DNA of 22,085 nucleotides from Herpomyces periplanetae (taxonomy: Eukaryota; Ascomycota; Laboulbeniomycetes; Herpomycetales; Herpomycetaceae), in the NCBI GenBank assembly GCA_009733715.1, contig WMKJ01000164.1, positions 1-22,085 of the forward strand, written 5' to 3'. This document shows positions 11,691-22,085 of the stretch, in pieces; position 1 is the stretch's first letter; every line of letters starts with the position of its first letter. The position numbers and the translations under genes were made by a program. The notes under the pieces were generated by a model. The model was not told where the DNA came from and made no database searches. It was given only the letters and a program-made list of their open reading frames with translations.

Positions 11691-12732
11691 TTGGGGTAAT
11701 TTAGTCTGATATTAATGTACTGAACGTAAAGTGAGATTATTAGAACCGGTATGATTAATATCACCAATTTTTAAGGAGAATAATTTTGGATTCAGGATTC
11801 AATAAGTGATAATGTAACTTTCCGAAACATGGGCAAAATTTTACACAAAAAAACGCCTTCAGCAACCAGAATTTTAATAACAACAAAACAGGCGAAGCTA
11901 TGCATTACCCAAAAATTATTTTCGATCATTTCAAAATTTTGAATGTTTCCACGGACCAACTCGGCAAGTGTCTGCGAAGCTCGTGGGTGGTTGAAGCATG
12001 AGAAGGTACTGAAAACCAATTTCAGTAACTTTTGATTCACAAATATAAAAATTCTGCGGACATCTGAAAATCCATAAAATGTTAATCCTTGTGTTATACT
12101 AATCGGAACCTTAATCGTAAAACAAATGATTTTTCTTAAAAAATACTTGCGAGTACCTACCGCTTCCGCTGTTGAAAACTCTCGGTGATACTATTAAGCG
12201 CAATTTACTCTGCAGTATCAAAATCATTAACGTTGGTTGGATAATTTTATTAACGGAACAATAAAAATATATATAGAACCAATGTACTATTACTATGGTT
12301 CATAAGAATATTTCAAATACATTTCGAATTTGAAAACAGCTGGTCAGCCAGCATGGTATTGATTTTCTAAACTTGGAATGGATGATCATCATGGAGATTT
12401 TTGTAAAATCGCCTGAAGTACTCTTTATGACTCGTTTTGAATTAACTGAGAAGGATATATTACAATTTTTGTCATTATAACTAAAAATTTTTATTCCTTG
12501 CAAGTTATGTTTCATTATTACATGTAGTTCTCAGGTTTCAAGTTTCTGTTGTTATAACGTTTGACAGTGGCAATAATTTCTTTGACCTTGTTTTCATTCT
12601 TAGTGACATCATCTAACATTTCTTCCTTTGAGTATGGTATAACATCCATCGTTCTAGCGTTGTTATGCCACTATTTTTTCAGGCTTTTACAATTGAAAGA
12701 TATGAAGTCGTTTCTTGATTTTCCTTAATTAG

Positions 12733-13055
12733 AGATATCATCACACGGTTTGCACTAAGGATATATTCATAATTATGTATAATTCCACATGGAATATTGA
12801 AATGATGCGTTCAAAAGTAAGTACGATAACATTTTTAATATTTAAATATTGGTGTCATCTAACCCTTTGATTTCTGCTCTAGGGGAGCTAGTGGCCCGTG
12901 TTTATGTTTACAAGAAACCTAATATGCAAGTTAAGGCTCTACGTCGACACAACACTCGGGACAAGCCTCGAAAATTAAAGCTTGGAATTGCTGTTCATCT
13001 TCATTACTTTTGTTGGTTAGAGAAGTATCTAAAATATATCTCATACTACATTTAG
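12733..13055 (+). other. Candidate two-exon gene fragment, unrecognised
   Basis: A well-formed intron signal set lies here. A GTAAGT donor starts at 12817, a CTAAC branch site sits at 12859-12863, and a pyrimidine-rich tract ends in TAG at 12882. The implied 66-bp intron resembles those of TFB1 in size and branch motif. The left frame is open from 12733 and includes ATG codons at 12775, 12802 and 12805. Joining at the GTAAGT gives a stop two codons later. Using the GT four bases downstream (12821) instead keeps a frame open to the TAG at 13053-13055, giving a basic peptide containing VYVYKKPNM and RRHNTRDKPRK. I do not recognise this peptide. It may be a real small exon pair, a decayed gene or coincidence. 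Confidence 0.25.
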
Positions 13056-13651
13056 CTAAACCATTTTAGCCGTATAATTACTAATGTTCACTTTGTTGTT
13101 ATAAATATGTTTATGTGGTAAAAGATGCTACATATGTAAATCAGGAACCAGTCCACATGTTATCTTTTAATTTTCACGATCGAGATTTGTGTGGCAAAAA
13201 TGAGACTCATGAGGGGGCTGCAATTAATTTATATTAGGTTCTTCGATCGATCATTAATTCTGATGTAATGTATTAATTGTACATATCAAATTAAAGAGTA
13301 CATCGTTGGTCATAGATTAGGGAAAAACCATTTTCTAGAATATCACTTAGAGTTAGTGATTATCCTCTATGCACAAAGCCTGTTGATAAATATCCTACTA
13401 AAATAAGTAGTTACATTAGCCAAGCTGTACCAGTTATCTTAATGAAAAATTTCCATGCAGAGCTCTGAAAAGTAATTTTGGGAAATTACGATATAGTAAA
13501 AGTTGTATAATACTACTGAAAAAAGCAACTAAAATTGCGAGTAGATTTAGTACTGCAGCTAAATGTTGGGGAGGGGCGAGACGATGTAAAAATAACTGAA
13601 TGAATGCAAATTATTTAAAGATTTAAACTATGCGTGATATCTCTTATGTAG

Positions 13652-13900
13652 ATGATTTCAGCTCAGTCACTAGTTGCTTTAATGGATGATCATTATCAGT
13701 ATACCAAAAGCAGTCACTATCTTTGCAAGTTAAAATTATCGGCGCAAAAAGATACTATCTTAACTGTTGACACTTATCACGATAGTCCACCACCGTATGT
13801 GCGTTCCCTGGATATTAAAAGAATTAATGGTAAAATTATAGCAAAAGTTTGGTTCTCATTACAGTTGAGACTAGTTCCCAATAAGAAAACATTAGACTAA
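13652..13900 (+). CDS. Hypothetical 82-codon frame, possibly an exon
   Basis: This is the most protein-like unexplained frame in the spacer. It runs from ATG to TAA with mixed composition, and includes YTKSSHYLCKLKLSA near residues 16-30 and RINGKIIAKVWFS near 57-69. The start follows a TTATGTAG that could also serve as a 3' splice site, so it may be an internal or terminal exon. The pattern of a T-K-S-S segment, then a Lys-rich strand, then N-G-K and K-V-x-F-S, faintly recalls the SRP14 fold of the signal recognition particle. The spacing and many residues do not fit well, so I do not assign that identity. Chance opening in AT-rich DNA is the main alternative. Confidence 0.2.
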   Translation: MISAQSLVALMDDHYQYTKSSHYLCKLKLSAQKDTILTVDTYHDSPPPYVRSLDIKRINGKIIAKVWFSLQLRLVPNKKTLD

Positions 13901-14964
13901 AAAGAGTGGATTTTGTAAGTATGAGTTGAACCTCATTAGTTAGAGAACTAGTTCTGAATTATTTATCTGAAAGTACATCCAACATAAGGATAAAAATTAA
14001 TTGTCGTGAACAATACCAGTACTGAGACCTTTTTAACAGTTGACGTTGAGCATCTCGAATAAAACCACGGCGTAGTGTAAGGAGAAAAATGGGTACAGTA
14101 CTTTTGAACTATAAGGCTTTTAACACTTAGTAAGAACTCGACTACAACACGATAAGTCAAAATGGAATGTAGTGATGTACTAGTAGTAGGGATAATCGTT
14201 TCCTGTGTTGTGTACTAATCGAGTTACATTGTAAGTTAAAGATGAAATAATTATTAGAATTCTCCATACCATTTTTCAATATTATAGCCATTCCTCATCT
14301 AATATATACAGTAGTTAAAACATATTACAGCATTAAACAAGCCATATATAATAGGAATATCATATTTTCGTTAATACTACTATTAGAATCACCCTAAACT
14401 TTAAATTCTCCGTTATACATATAAAAATTTCAGATTGATGTGTAGATCGCCACAACTCTTCATGGGGATCAAAATAGCTTATTGTGCGAGATCGAATATT
14501 CAATACACTTTTTTTAACCTCTAAAAGCCAAGCTTTTTATTAGCTATAATGAACTTTCCAGTAAACTAGTCCATGTACGTCTCTAGCGATCCCCACCCGT
14601 CCCATGTAGATTGGCTTTGTCAATAAAAAAAAAACTAGAAATTAAACCGTACCTTGTGATGTGATATGACAAATGAACAATTAAAAAATCGTCACATGTG
14701 CAAAAATACATAAAAGCTTTATGGATAATACAGTAACTAATATAGTAAAAATAGACGTACTGTATGGCTAATAATAGAGACTCAAAGATATTTACTAGAT
14801 AATACGAAATAACTGTATGTAAATAATACCTCTGGGAAGAGGGATATGGGCATTATACGAAAATGAATATCAACAGAGGTAGGGGATAACATAAATTATC
14901 GATGAAAAGTGCGAGAGTTGTTAATGATTTAACGAAGACATGTCTAATTAAACACAGCATTAAC

Positions 14965-15000
14965 ATGTGCTTAAGAGTAAAATACTCTTAATGCGCACAT
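14965..15000. repeat. Hairpin-forming inverted repeat
   Basis: TTAAGAGTA (14971-14979) and TACTCTTAA (14983-14991) are perfect 9-bp arms around an AAA loop. ATGTGC (14965-14970) and GCACAT (14995-15000) extend the stem by six pairs across a three-base bulge. No gene end is adjacent, so a terminator role has no support. It could be a remnant of a small inverted-repeat element or a chance fold. Confidence 0.4.
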
Positions 15001-16494
15001 TAAAAAATGAGAAGTATGCTGAATATATTTTGTATTCTTCTTCGATTCCCCAATCCAAGATCTTGGAAAATATCGCTAAATTAGCTAATAGGCAGTACTA
15101 TGGAAAGGACCTCCAGTTGGTCTGCGAATCTTGGGTCACTGATTTTTGAATGTCAATTATTCGGTTTTGGCAGAAAGCAACTCGTTGAACAAGTAATTAA
15201 GTACAACTTCCAAGCGCTTAACCCACGAGTTACAATGACCCAACGATAAAACAAATACGTAATAGAGCTAAATATATATTGCGAACAACGATGTGACACT
15301 TGCTTATGTCACTGAATATCAAATATTTTACAGCGTACTAGCTCAAAAATATTTCAAGTTAAGTATGCCCATTTCGCAGAGGATGTCTAATTTGATACTG
15401 CCCGCTACTTATCCAATTCTCCGTAATGGAAGGATCCACGCCATTAATAACGCAAGTACTATTTGCTCACCTAATATTTCGGGTCATATGATAGGGAAAT
15501 CGTCCCCACTTTTATATTTTAAACAAGTATAGACTAGAATTCGTTTATGCAGAAAATGCGGTAGCGTTAACGTAATTCAGCTCATCAGAGCTAGAAATCA
15601 TTTTGTAAACTAGCCGCAAGGATATCTAAATAAGGTATTCCCCTATATTGTGAAATATGGTTTATAACCAACAGGTTCAATAAACGGTGATCGGAACAAT
15701 CATGACCCTAGCATATATAACTGAATAATTCCATGGTAAAACGTATATTAATATTTGCAATTATACGAACGCGTTGAGGTGCCAGCACTTAGTGAGTATT
15801 CAAAATTATTTCGAACAACTATATCTAATTAACATATATGCAAATAACCTCGTATAAAATGAATCAGTGATGGATAAAATTATACTCAATAATACATCTC
15901 AAGCAAAAGTTCCGAAATGCCCAGAGGTTCCTGAACCGATGTGCAGTTGTGACTTAAATCTTCCATGTAGTGTCAGTGCTAATAAAGAGCATATGTATGA
16001 AATACATTCCTACTGAAAGGATAGATTCCGTCATCACATTGGAAAACTAAAAAACCAATTTGTTAAAATATTTTCATATTGAGAATACTTAAACAATTTA
16101 ATGATTTATGCTCTGATATTACTGAAACATAATATATGTGCCATATTTTTTATCAGGTAAACCGTGGTGAATGATAAGTAACGAAAAATACCTACTCCTA
16201 AAACACATGAGAACGAATGTTCAAACTCAAACGACTCAAAACCCACGTGACTTTTACACTTAGAAATAAATCTCAAAAATACTCCAGCTCTGACAGAGTT
16301 TGAACTATTTTGAACAAACCACTTTAATATATTTTAGTTTATTGCAGCGCAAATTCTTCCAAGCTAAATGTCATTTTATTCCCAGAAGACCCCTACCTCC
16401 GCACCCACCTGTGTCCCGTATTCCACAATAGGTCTTTATGCCACTAACATGATACTAAGTAAGGTTTCTCAAATATATAATTTCAATATCTCGA

Positions 16495-18499
16495 CTAAGA
16501 ATACCTAAAAGAAAAACGCAATCTTAATTCATGTGTGATTTTGCATATGAAAACAATACAGTGCCTGAGGTAGTTTAATATTTTGAAGTTTATGAGAAAG
16601 CGCCTGTCAAAACTGACCATGTTCCCAAATATACTTTTCTTGTTACTAGCTAGCATTAAATCTGATGTAGGTATCAATTCTTTAATTGAGTTATATGCAG
16701 CAACAAAACTTGTTAGCTTACGAATAAGGACACGTAACAAATTTGCCATTGATATCATAGAATCCCATGCAAGGCAATTATCTCCTAATAGTACCAACCA
16801 TGCTTGTTTCAGACTGTCACAAATTAAATTTTTGGTTGAAACAGACAGTTTAAACTCAGGTGTTGTAAGTTTTTCACTCAAGAGCTGATCCGGTGTAAAA
16901 TGTTGGTTATTATGATGTGGTTCAGAGACATGTGATCCGCGTTTTTTAATATATTCAAATATGTTGGATGCATCCCTATTAAACAGTCTGGGAACACCAT
17001 CTTGTATTTGGGGCTTATATATAAATTGACAGATTTGGCGCGAATGAAATTCGGCAACAGCTCCGTGAAAATAACATACAGATTCTGAATGACACAAAAC
17101 ATCAGTAGGAAACTTAATGTTAGATAAGAGTGTTACGCTATGGCATTCAGTCGCATGTTGCAACCATTGTCCAGGAAAATATCCTTGCTTTGTGATATAA
17201 GAATTTAACGGCAAAACGCTACTCTCAGTGGGACGAGTTAAATTTTCCTTAGATTGCCCCACTGAGTATGTCGGATATAATGGCATCCTATTAATACCTG
17301 AAATGTTATTTTTGGAGCAATTCCTGTAATGGGCTTTCAGTAATTCATAACTGGCAAAATTAAAAGCTCCAAAATCTTTGTGACAGTTTCCTTCACGTAA
17401 GTTTTTAGCTATAGTAGAGGGGTATATCATATCAACCCAAGGAATGGGATAATTATCAGAAATAATCCGCTCAATTGAATTGTTTAATGAGAATTTACAG
17501 TTCTCCATGAAACCATCCAATTCAGGATCAGCATTTGTATCCTTGCAAAACGCCTCGCCTTTAAGCAACCTGAAAAGATTACTATTAAAAAAACGTGTCC
17601 AAAATCCCGATTCCGTTAGACTAGGAGCCAATTTTTCAAAGGCAAATCTTACAATTGGATACTGATTAAGAAGATTTTGTATGCTTTTGGCACTCATTTC
17701 GTATGTCTGAATTCCATAATTTTCTCGCGGCTTAATATTTAACAACAAGTTATCGTGACCTCGTGACTGCTGATTTTCCACTGCATGTGCAAAGAGAAGT
17801 TCGATTCTAGGAATCCAAAATTGATATAAATACTGTTTTTTCAAGGAAGGTTTAGGGTAGCAATGAATGAAGTCATTAAATCTAGATTCGAGCCAAATAT
17901 TAGATTGAAGTAACGAGCGTTGCAAGGCGATGTTATTGAGCAAATTCCAAGCACTTGAGACATGTTTGCTCATCTGGGAAACAGGTTTGGGTCTATAGCG
18001 CAATAAGTTAGTAACGCATTTTCGGGAGGTATTTGCTGACGAAATTGAGGCAGCAATAAACGAAATATCTGATTGAATAAATTTAACAACAAACGAACTT
18101 TCTTGTGTTTAAACTTTTACACAATTTGATTGTATGATCTGATATACGAAAGGCTCCAGTAATGCTTTTGACAACAGCAATCATATCTTCCCTCGCGAAA
18201 TTAGAAGTAAAGGAAAATACATAGGTTGATACTTTCCCATCAAATTCTGGGCATGTTATTATCTTCAGGGAAATTTTTGTGCTGGTGATAGGCGTTTGCT
18301 GCAAATCTGTGTACACATGTTAGAAAAGCAAACTGCATGAAGACAGTTATCACGAACTTGAGATCGACGACAAGGCAATATTGATAGAATTATGGTATAG
18401 TTTTTTGCTTGCCGAGTCCCATACGATATGCGAAGAGTCATTAGACAAATACAAGACGCCCGGATTACCTCTATAGGTGGTATTGTACGTGCTTGTCAT
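16495..18499 (-). CDS. TFB1: TFIIH core subunit p62/Tfb1, three exons
   Basis: This is a structural subunit of the TFIIH core, which acts in RNA polymerase II initiation and nucleotide excision repair in the nucleus. The proposed exons are 18499-18358, 18306-18123 and 17992-16495, giving about 607 residues. Known family members are 548 (human) and 642 (yeast). Residues 1 to about 105 form the N-terminal PH domain: GVLYLSND at 14-21, then SNLQQTP (47-53, created exactly by splicing), which matches the conserved fungal NLQQTPA segment, then KISLKI. BSD domain 1 spans about 135-180 (FW at 167-168). BSD domain 2 spans about 210-260 (LTESGFWTRFFNS, FW at 239-240). The C-terminal third is helical and divergent. 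The chosen ATG (18499) precedes a Y-x-x-x-x-G-x-L-x-L strand typical of the domain. An extra 5' exon ending at 18519 is possible but less good. The last 30 or so residues are not conserved. Confidence 0.88.
17993..18122 (-). other. TFB1: TFB1 intron 2 (130 bp)
   Basis: The donor GTGTAA begins at 18122 and the acceptor CTATAG ends at 17993. A perfect TACTAAC branch motif lies a short way upstream of the acceptor. Both sides are phase 2, so a Leu codon is rebuilt and the PH-domain exon joins the BSD exon in frame; read straight through, the PH frame hits a stop. Other combinations also keep the frame, such as GTATAT or GTAAAA donors with the CGTCAG acceptor near 18036. The exact junction is therefore less sure than the presence of an intron. 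Confidence 0.6.
18307..18357 (-). other. TFB1: TFB1 intron 1 (51 bp)
   Basis: The donor GTTCGT begins at 18357 and the acceptor ACACAG ends at 18307, with TTCTAAC as the branch site about 15 bases before it. Splicing is phase 1 and builds Asn48. This restores the ISNLQQTP segment that aligns with other fungal Tfb1 PH domains without a gap. In-frame stops on both sides of the join show that the intron is needed. Confidence 0.8.
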
Positions 18500-21400
18500 T
18501 ATTTCAATGCTTCCTCACCCACCAATTTTACTTCCAGGAGCAGAGCTTAAGTAAATGAAAAATTAAGGTTTTATATGTATTATAAAGTTAAGATCTTACA
18601 AGTAACATGAAGTTCGTGAATACATTCATAATACATACACTGTGTTTTTATTAACTAAAGGAATGCAGGATTTTAAAATATGAAGAAAGTAGCTTACATA
18701 CATAAGAACTTATTACAGATCGTAAGGCCAAAATTTGTACTACCTATATTTGGGCGTGAAGTAGTGCAATAAAATGGTAATAATCCCGCTAGATTGTCAA
18801 GCATCAGAGTTTTAATAATTAGTTTTGAAATTTAACACCTTGTTTAGTGGACACAACTTTCATTTCGCTTTAGTATTACGTTGACATACATGTGTCTCAG
18901 TTTCAACTAATACAGCGAAAAATTTACAGGGTAGATCATTTATTTCATTGAAAATGCCCTTTGAAATAAGACTAGATCTGTGCAGTATATATATCGATAT
19001 TTTCGTGCTCACATGGTAACCATGTCATCTTGCCCCAATTTGAATCAAACCTTTTGGTATGTTATTAAAATCATCCAAATGCTTTCGAAACATTACACTA
19101 ATAGATCAAAATTTGTTGAAATACACATAAGTAGGCACATTCAAATGGACTGGATTGGAATGAAAATTTCCGACTGAGGAAGAAGTACTACGATACATCA
19201 GCGTATTAAGAATAATCTAAGGTTAATTAAATTTAAGGATTAAAACTATTCTTGAAAATATTTAGATTCGTAGTGAGTTATCAGAAGGCGACAAATCTGT
19301 TATATACGATAAGCTACAACACTTTGCCAGTCACGCAACAAGAAAGTTTTTACTGCCATTAGTCACATTATTTCAACCGCTCTGTTTAGTTCGAGTTTTT
19401 TAGTGCTCTTTTACATAATACTTGAAACTAAACGCTAATAATTATGACTATAAAAGTGTTGAACCACAAGCAACATTGTATATTATGACTAATATTATAC
19501 GTTAGAACTTGATTTGGTTATATAAGCATTCTTTTGTAGCTCGATAATACATCGGGTCGCCTAGAAGAATTTTGTGAATATATAGTGAAATATTTTATGC
19601 TGTTCAAAATTTAGTGCTTGTCTAACTTACAAATTATGCTCTTAAATAACACGCGACCTAATAGAATACTAGAATAGAAGTTATATTTGGAGATTTGTAT
19701 TAAATTGTACCAAATGGTGCAGAACATCGTTTCCTGCACCTTTCACAGTCCGACTGACCCCAAATTTTGTGGCCATCTAGCGTTTTACTTGCGTCGATGG
19801 GTCCGGGGTGAGAACTACGGGACAGTCGGACAGCTGTTCCCAATAATAGGTTTCTCCAATTCCATAAAAATCTCTAGTCATTTCATAATGTCATTGAAAC
19901 AATTACCGGTAATAAATTTTCGTCGTTACCTACACTGTTAATCTTTTATATTTTGTTTCCGGCGTAGACTACTTTTCGAAATATTATCGTTTACGTATAT
20001 AATTTTACAAGTGATTGCATCTTTGATATTTAAAATCCTTTTTCTGTCGCCGGAAACATGGATATATCCGTCAGGTTTAACAATATTCAGGTTTTGATTG
20101 ATAATACGATGCTTGTGAAATCAGCTATACATATATGTAAAGTTTGAAGTTTTACCTTTAATTACAACGTCGCTAACCATAAAATGATGCTAGAAAAACG
20201 TTCAAAAAGGTTTGAAGCATTTTAGGAAATTTTGTTTTAAACTTTTAAGACCCCCAAAACTTAAAACTCTGAACTTAACAATTGGTACTTTGAACCAACA
20301 CAGATTTTATGGAAACCTCTTTAGTTTGGAACAGCCAAAAAACGGTATGAGAAACACATAATTCCAAATACCTGTACCGGTAAAGTAGCATGTCTCATCG
20401 GCATCAAAAACACATTATAGATGCTCTCATGCATGCTATTACGCCCCAGTGAACGCCCCCAATTAGAAATTATAGGCACCCCTTTGCTTTTCAAAATGTG
20501 CATAGCTGTTCCTTCGCCATACTTCGGCATTGCCCCCAACAACTCGCCCCGTGCGGTGCTATGGTGACTCCTTTGCTTACAACGGCCCCCTTAGGCCCCT
20601 TCGCTAGTCGTAGTTCAATTGCCACAAAAACACTGTCGCTTAAGCGAGTGTAGCTACAACTAGAAATTTCGACCGTTTGTCTTACTCGAGTGGAGCAGGT
20701 AGAGGACGACAATCCTCCAAACAGCTACAAGACATTCTTGTCAAAGCCGACCAGACACAAGACAAAGGGTAGCTCAACTAAAATAAACTAGCTATATGCA
20801 AAACGAGATTGATCCTTGAATGTCCAAAAATGAAGGGGATCCAGACCATTTTAAATATTAAAGTAATGAGGTGAAGAACCTGACCAAGTCTATACTTTAC
20901 CAAATCACTGCTTCGCATTCCCAATCTGAGCCGCTTCGCCATCTTTGAGATAAGCTTATCAACTACTAACTGTAGCTTCAGCTTCAGTCAGGGCTGTTCC
21001 GACTTTGCACATTTAAACTATGTAAGTACTCTTGTCACTATCTCGAAAGACAGGATAATCAAGATTCGATTATTCTAGAGCACTGCTGACCGCAATACTC
21101 ATAGCACATTTGGTGTAGTTTGAGCAATATTTAGAAGCAATGACAACAGAATTTAACTAAAAGCATTGTCCGGTGATGGCAATCTAAAACTCAGGCAAGA
21201 CGATTGACGCTTAGCTTGCAAAGCTACCTTCCAATTAAAACTTTCGACCTAAATTACCGAGAGACTACCCACTACCCATCTGGACCGTAAACAAAGCCAA
21301 ATCATTACCAAAGCTAACTGCTCCCAATTGGCGGGCGCTTGGATCATTCAAGTATTATCCCGAAGACAATGTTTCACGCTCCCACGCTTGCATATTCTTA

Positions 21401-22085
21401 ACGAGAGTAATACTAGTGCTACATATGCCTAGCTAACGATGTACTAACTACATGAGAAAGCATCATTCATAGCTTTCGACAGTACGCCAAGCAGAAAAAA
21501 ACACCGGAGTATGCCGAACGCGGTTTTGCTCTTTAACACCTAACATATTACAAGATTTTCGTGCACATACACCTTTACGAGCGTTTGAAATCCGACTTTG
21601 ACCATCCACAGGAATTGCTCACTAACGCAACTGTACATCACCAATCTGGAGGCCACAGGACATTTCAAACTGAGTCATCCACATTCAGGAAGATTAGATT
21701 AGCTTTTTTTTGGTTGATATCCAACATAAAAAGAATAATACATTGCAGTGCTCTGTGATCGTGTCCAAACTTTTCTCCTTATCTTTCCCGAAGCTGGCAA
21801 TTTTATTAATTCTTTGAACACTTTGTGCTTTTATTCCTCACAGTATTTCTCAGTATAGTTACTATTAACTAGATTTGACTTCTTCCCTATCTCACCCCAT
21901 ATTTTAGATAGTCTCTCCCTTCCTGTATTTAGCTGCACGTTTATTTTTATTCAATTTTTGCTGCTCAAGTACCGGCTCAATATCAGACAGCCTTTCTTCA
22001 TTTGCGCATTTTCTTATCCCCTATACTCGTTATCTCGCTTTTGTTGGGTTGTTTTCTTTCAAAGATAATCCGTCTGCTCTCCTCT
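18500..22085. other. Gene-free region upstream of TFB1
   Basis: This region includes the likely TFB1 promoter immediately right of 18499, but I could not pick out a specific element. From 18540 to about 20370 it is AT-rich with only chance frames, including a small GC pocket at about 19760-19850. About 20370-21700 is the C-rich island listed separately. From about 21760 to the right edge the + strand is pyrimidine-rich, so the - strand encodes Lys/Glu/Arg-rich short frames. One such frame, at 21904-22020 (-), could be the 3' end of a gene lying outside the window. Confidence 0.5.
20370..21700. other. GC-richer, C-skewed island of unknown origin
   Basis: Here C exceeds G on the + strand, the reverse of the island at 10200-11690, and GC content is visibly above its flanks. 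Frames on the - strand at 20321-20712 are Gly-, Lys- and Ser-containing and partly overlap in different phases, as in decayed coding DNA. A + strand stretch at about 20650-20770 reads as a Ser/Gln-rich peptide. None matches a family I can name. A 10-base string (TTGGGGGCGT) occurs here on the - strand (20453-20462) and on the + strand of the other island (11209-11218), with loosely similar flanks. This could mean two old copies in opposite orientation, but the evidence is thin. Confidence 0.4.

Larger units (their letters stand above)
10009..16494. other. 6.5 kb spacer between LCB2 and TFB1
   Basis: The spacer separates the convergent 3' ends of LCB2 and TFB1. I recognise no gene in it. It is not uniform: about 10200-11690 is a GC-richer island (listed separately), and the rest is AT-rich. 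Three weak gene-fragment candidates lie at 12518-12649 (-), 12733-13055 (+) and 13652-13900 (+). A 66-codon frame at 9998-10198 overlaps the end of LCB2 in another frame and looks like a chance extension. From 14160 to 16494 I see only short frames without family features, apart from one hairpin at 14965-15000. Confidence 0.55.

Noticed and set aside
12001-12029. Minus-strand peptide VTEIGFQYLL, resembling the ITxxGFQFLL motif of TFIIH subunit Tfb2
   Set aside because: The match ends at once, and the following residues in all three frames do not continue the Tfb2 pattern. The string also overlaps a TACTGAA...TTTTCAG splice-acceptor-like sequence. It is probably coincidence.
11792-12040. 82-codon - strand frame containing ASQTLAELVRGNIQNFEMIEN
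   Set aside because: It looks protein-like but matches nothing I can name. Attempts to read it as part of eIF3k or Tfb2 failed on spacing and phase.
15293-15532. 79-codon + strand frame
   Set aside because: It does not start with ATG, and I recognise no motif on either strand. I treat it as a chance opening.
16583-17665. Plus-strand frames at 16583-16888 and 17480-17665, and the minus-strand frame at 16878-17102
   Set aside because: They overlap the TFB1 coding exon in other frames and have no features of their own.
21904-21940. bZIP-like basic stretch NKNKRAAKYRK on the - strand
   Set aside because: The bZIP basic region requires N-x-x-A-A-x-x-C/S-R. This stretch is one residue short and no leucine zipper follows.

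Overview
The window looks like nuclear DNA from a fungus with an AT-rich, gene-poor genome. The evidence is two recognisable housekeeping proteins of clearly fungal type. One is the catalytic subunit of serine palmitoyltransferase (LCB2). The other is the p62/Tfb1 subunit of the transcription and repair factor TFIIH. The Tfb1 gene contains short introns (51 and 130 bp) with CTAAC-type branch points. I cannot name the genus. The long, AT-rich, gene-free spacers would suit a fungus with an expanded or decayed intergenic genome.

Layout. Positions 1-8385 are AT-rich and hold no gene I can support. They contain a short stretch of degenerate tandem periodicity near 7370-7505. LCB2 lies on the + strand at 8386-10008 as one uninterrupted frame. 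Positions 10009-16494 are a 6.5 kb spacer. It starts with an island of markedly higher GC (about 10200-11690), then returns to AT-rich DNA with a few weak gene-fragment candidates at 12518-12649 (-), 12733-13055 (+) and 13652-13900 (+). TFB1 lies on the - strand at 18499-16495 in three exons. The first two exons carry the PH domain, which a simple ORF scan misses. Positions 18500-22085 are again gene-free, with a second GC-richer, C-skewed island (about 20370-21700) and a pyrimidine-rich right end.

LCB2 and TFB1 converge tail to tail across the 6.5 kb spacer. They share no pathway: one starts sphingolipid synthesis in the ER, the other serves the transcription and nucleotide-excision repair complex in the nucleus. 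I see no operon-like unit, RNA gene, CRISPR array or identifiable intact mobile element. I found no convincing new biological system. The points most worth a second look are non-canonical residues in the normally invariant LCB2 core, the two GC islands, and a splice-signal-flanked reading frame near 12.8 kb.
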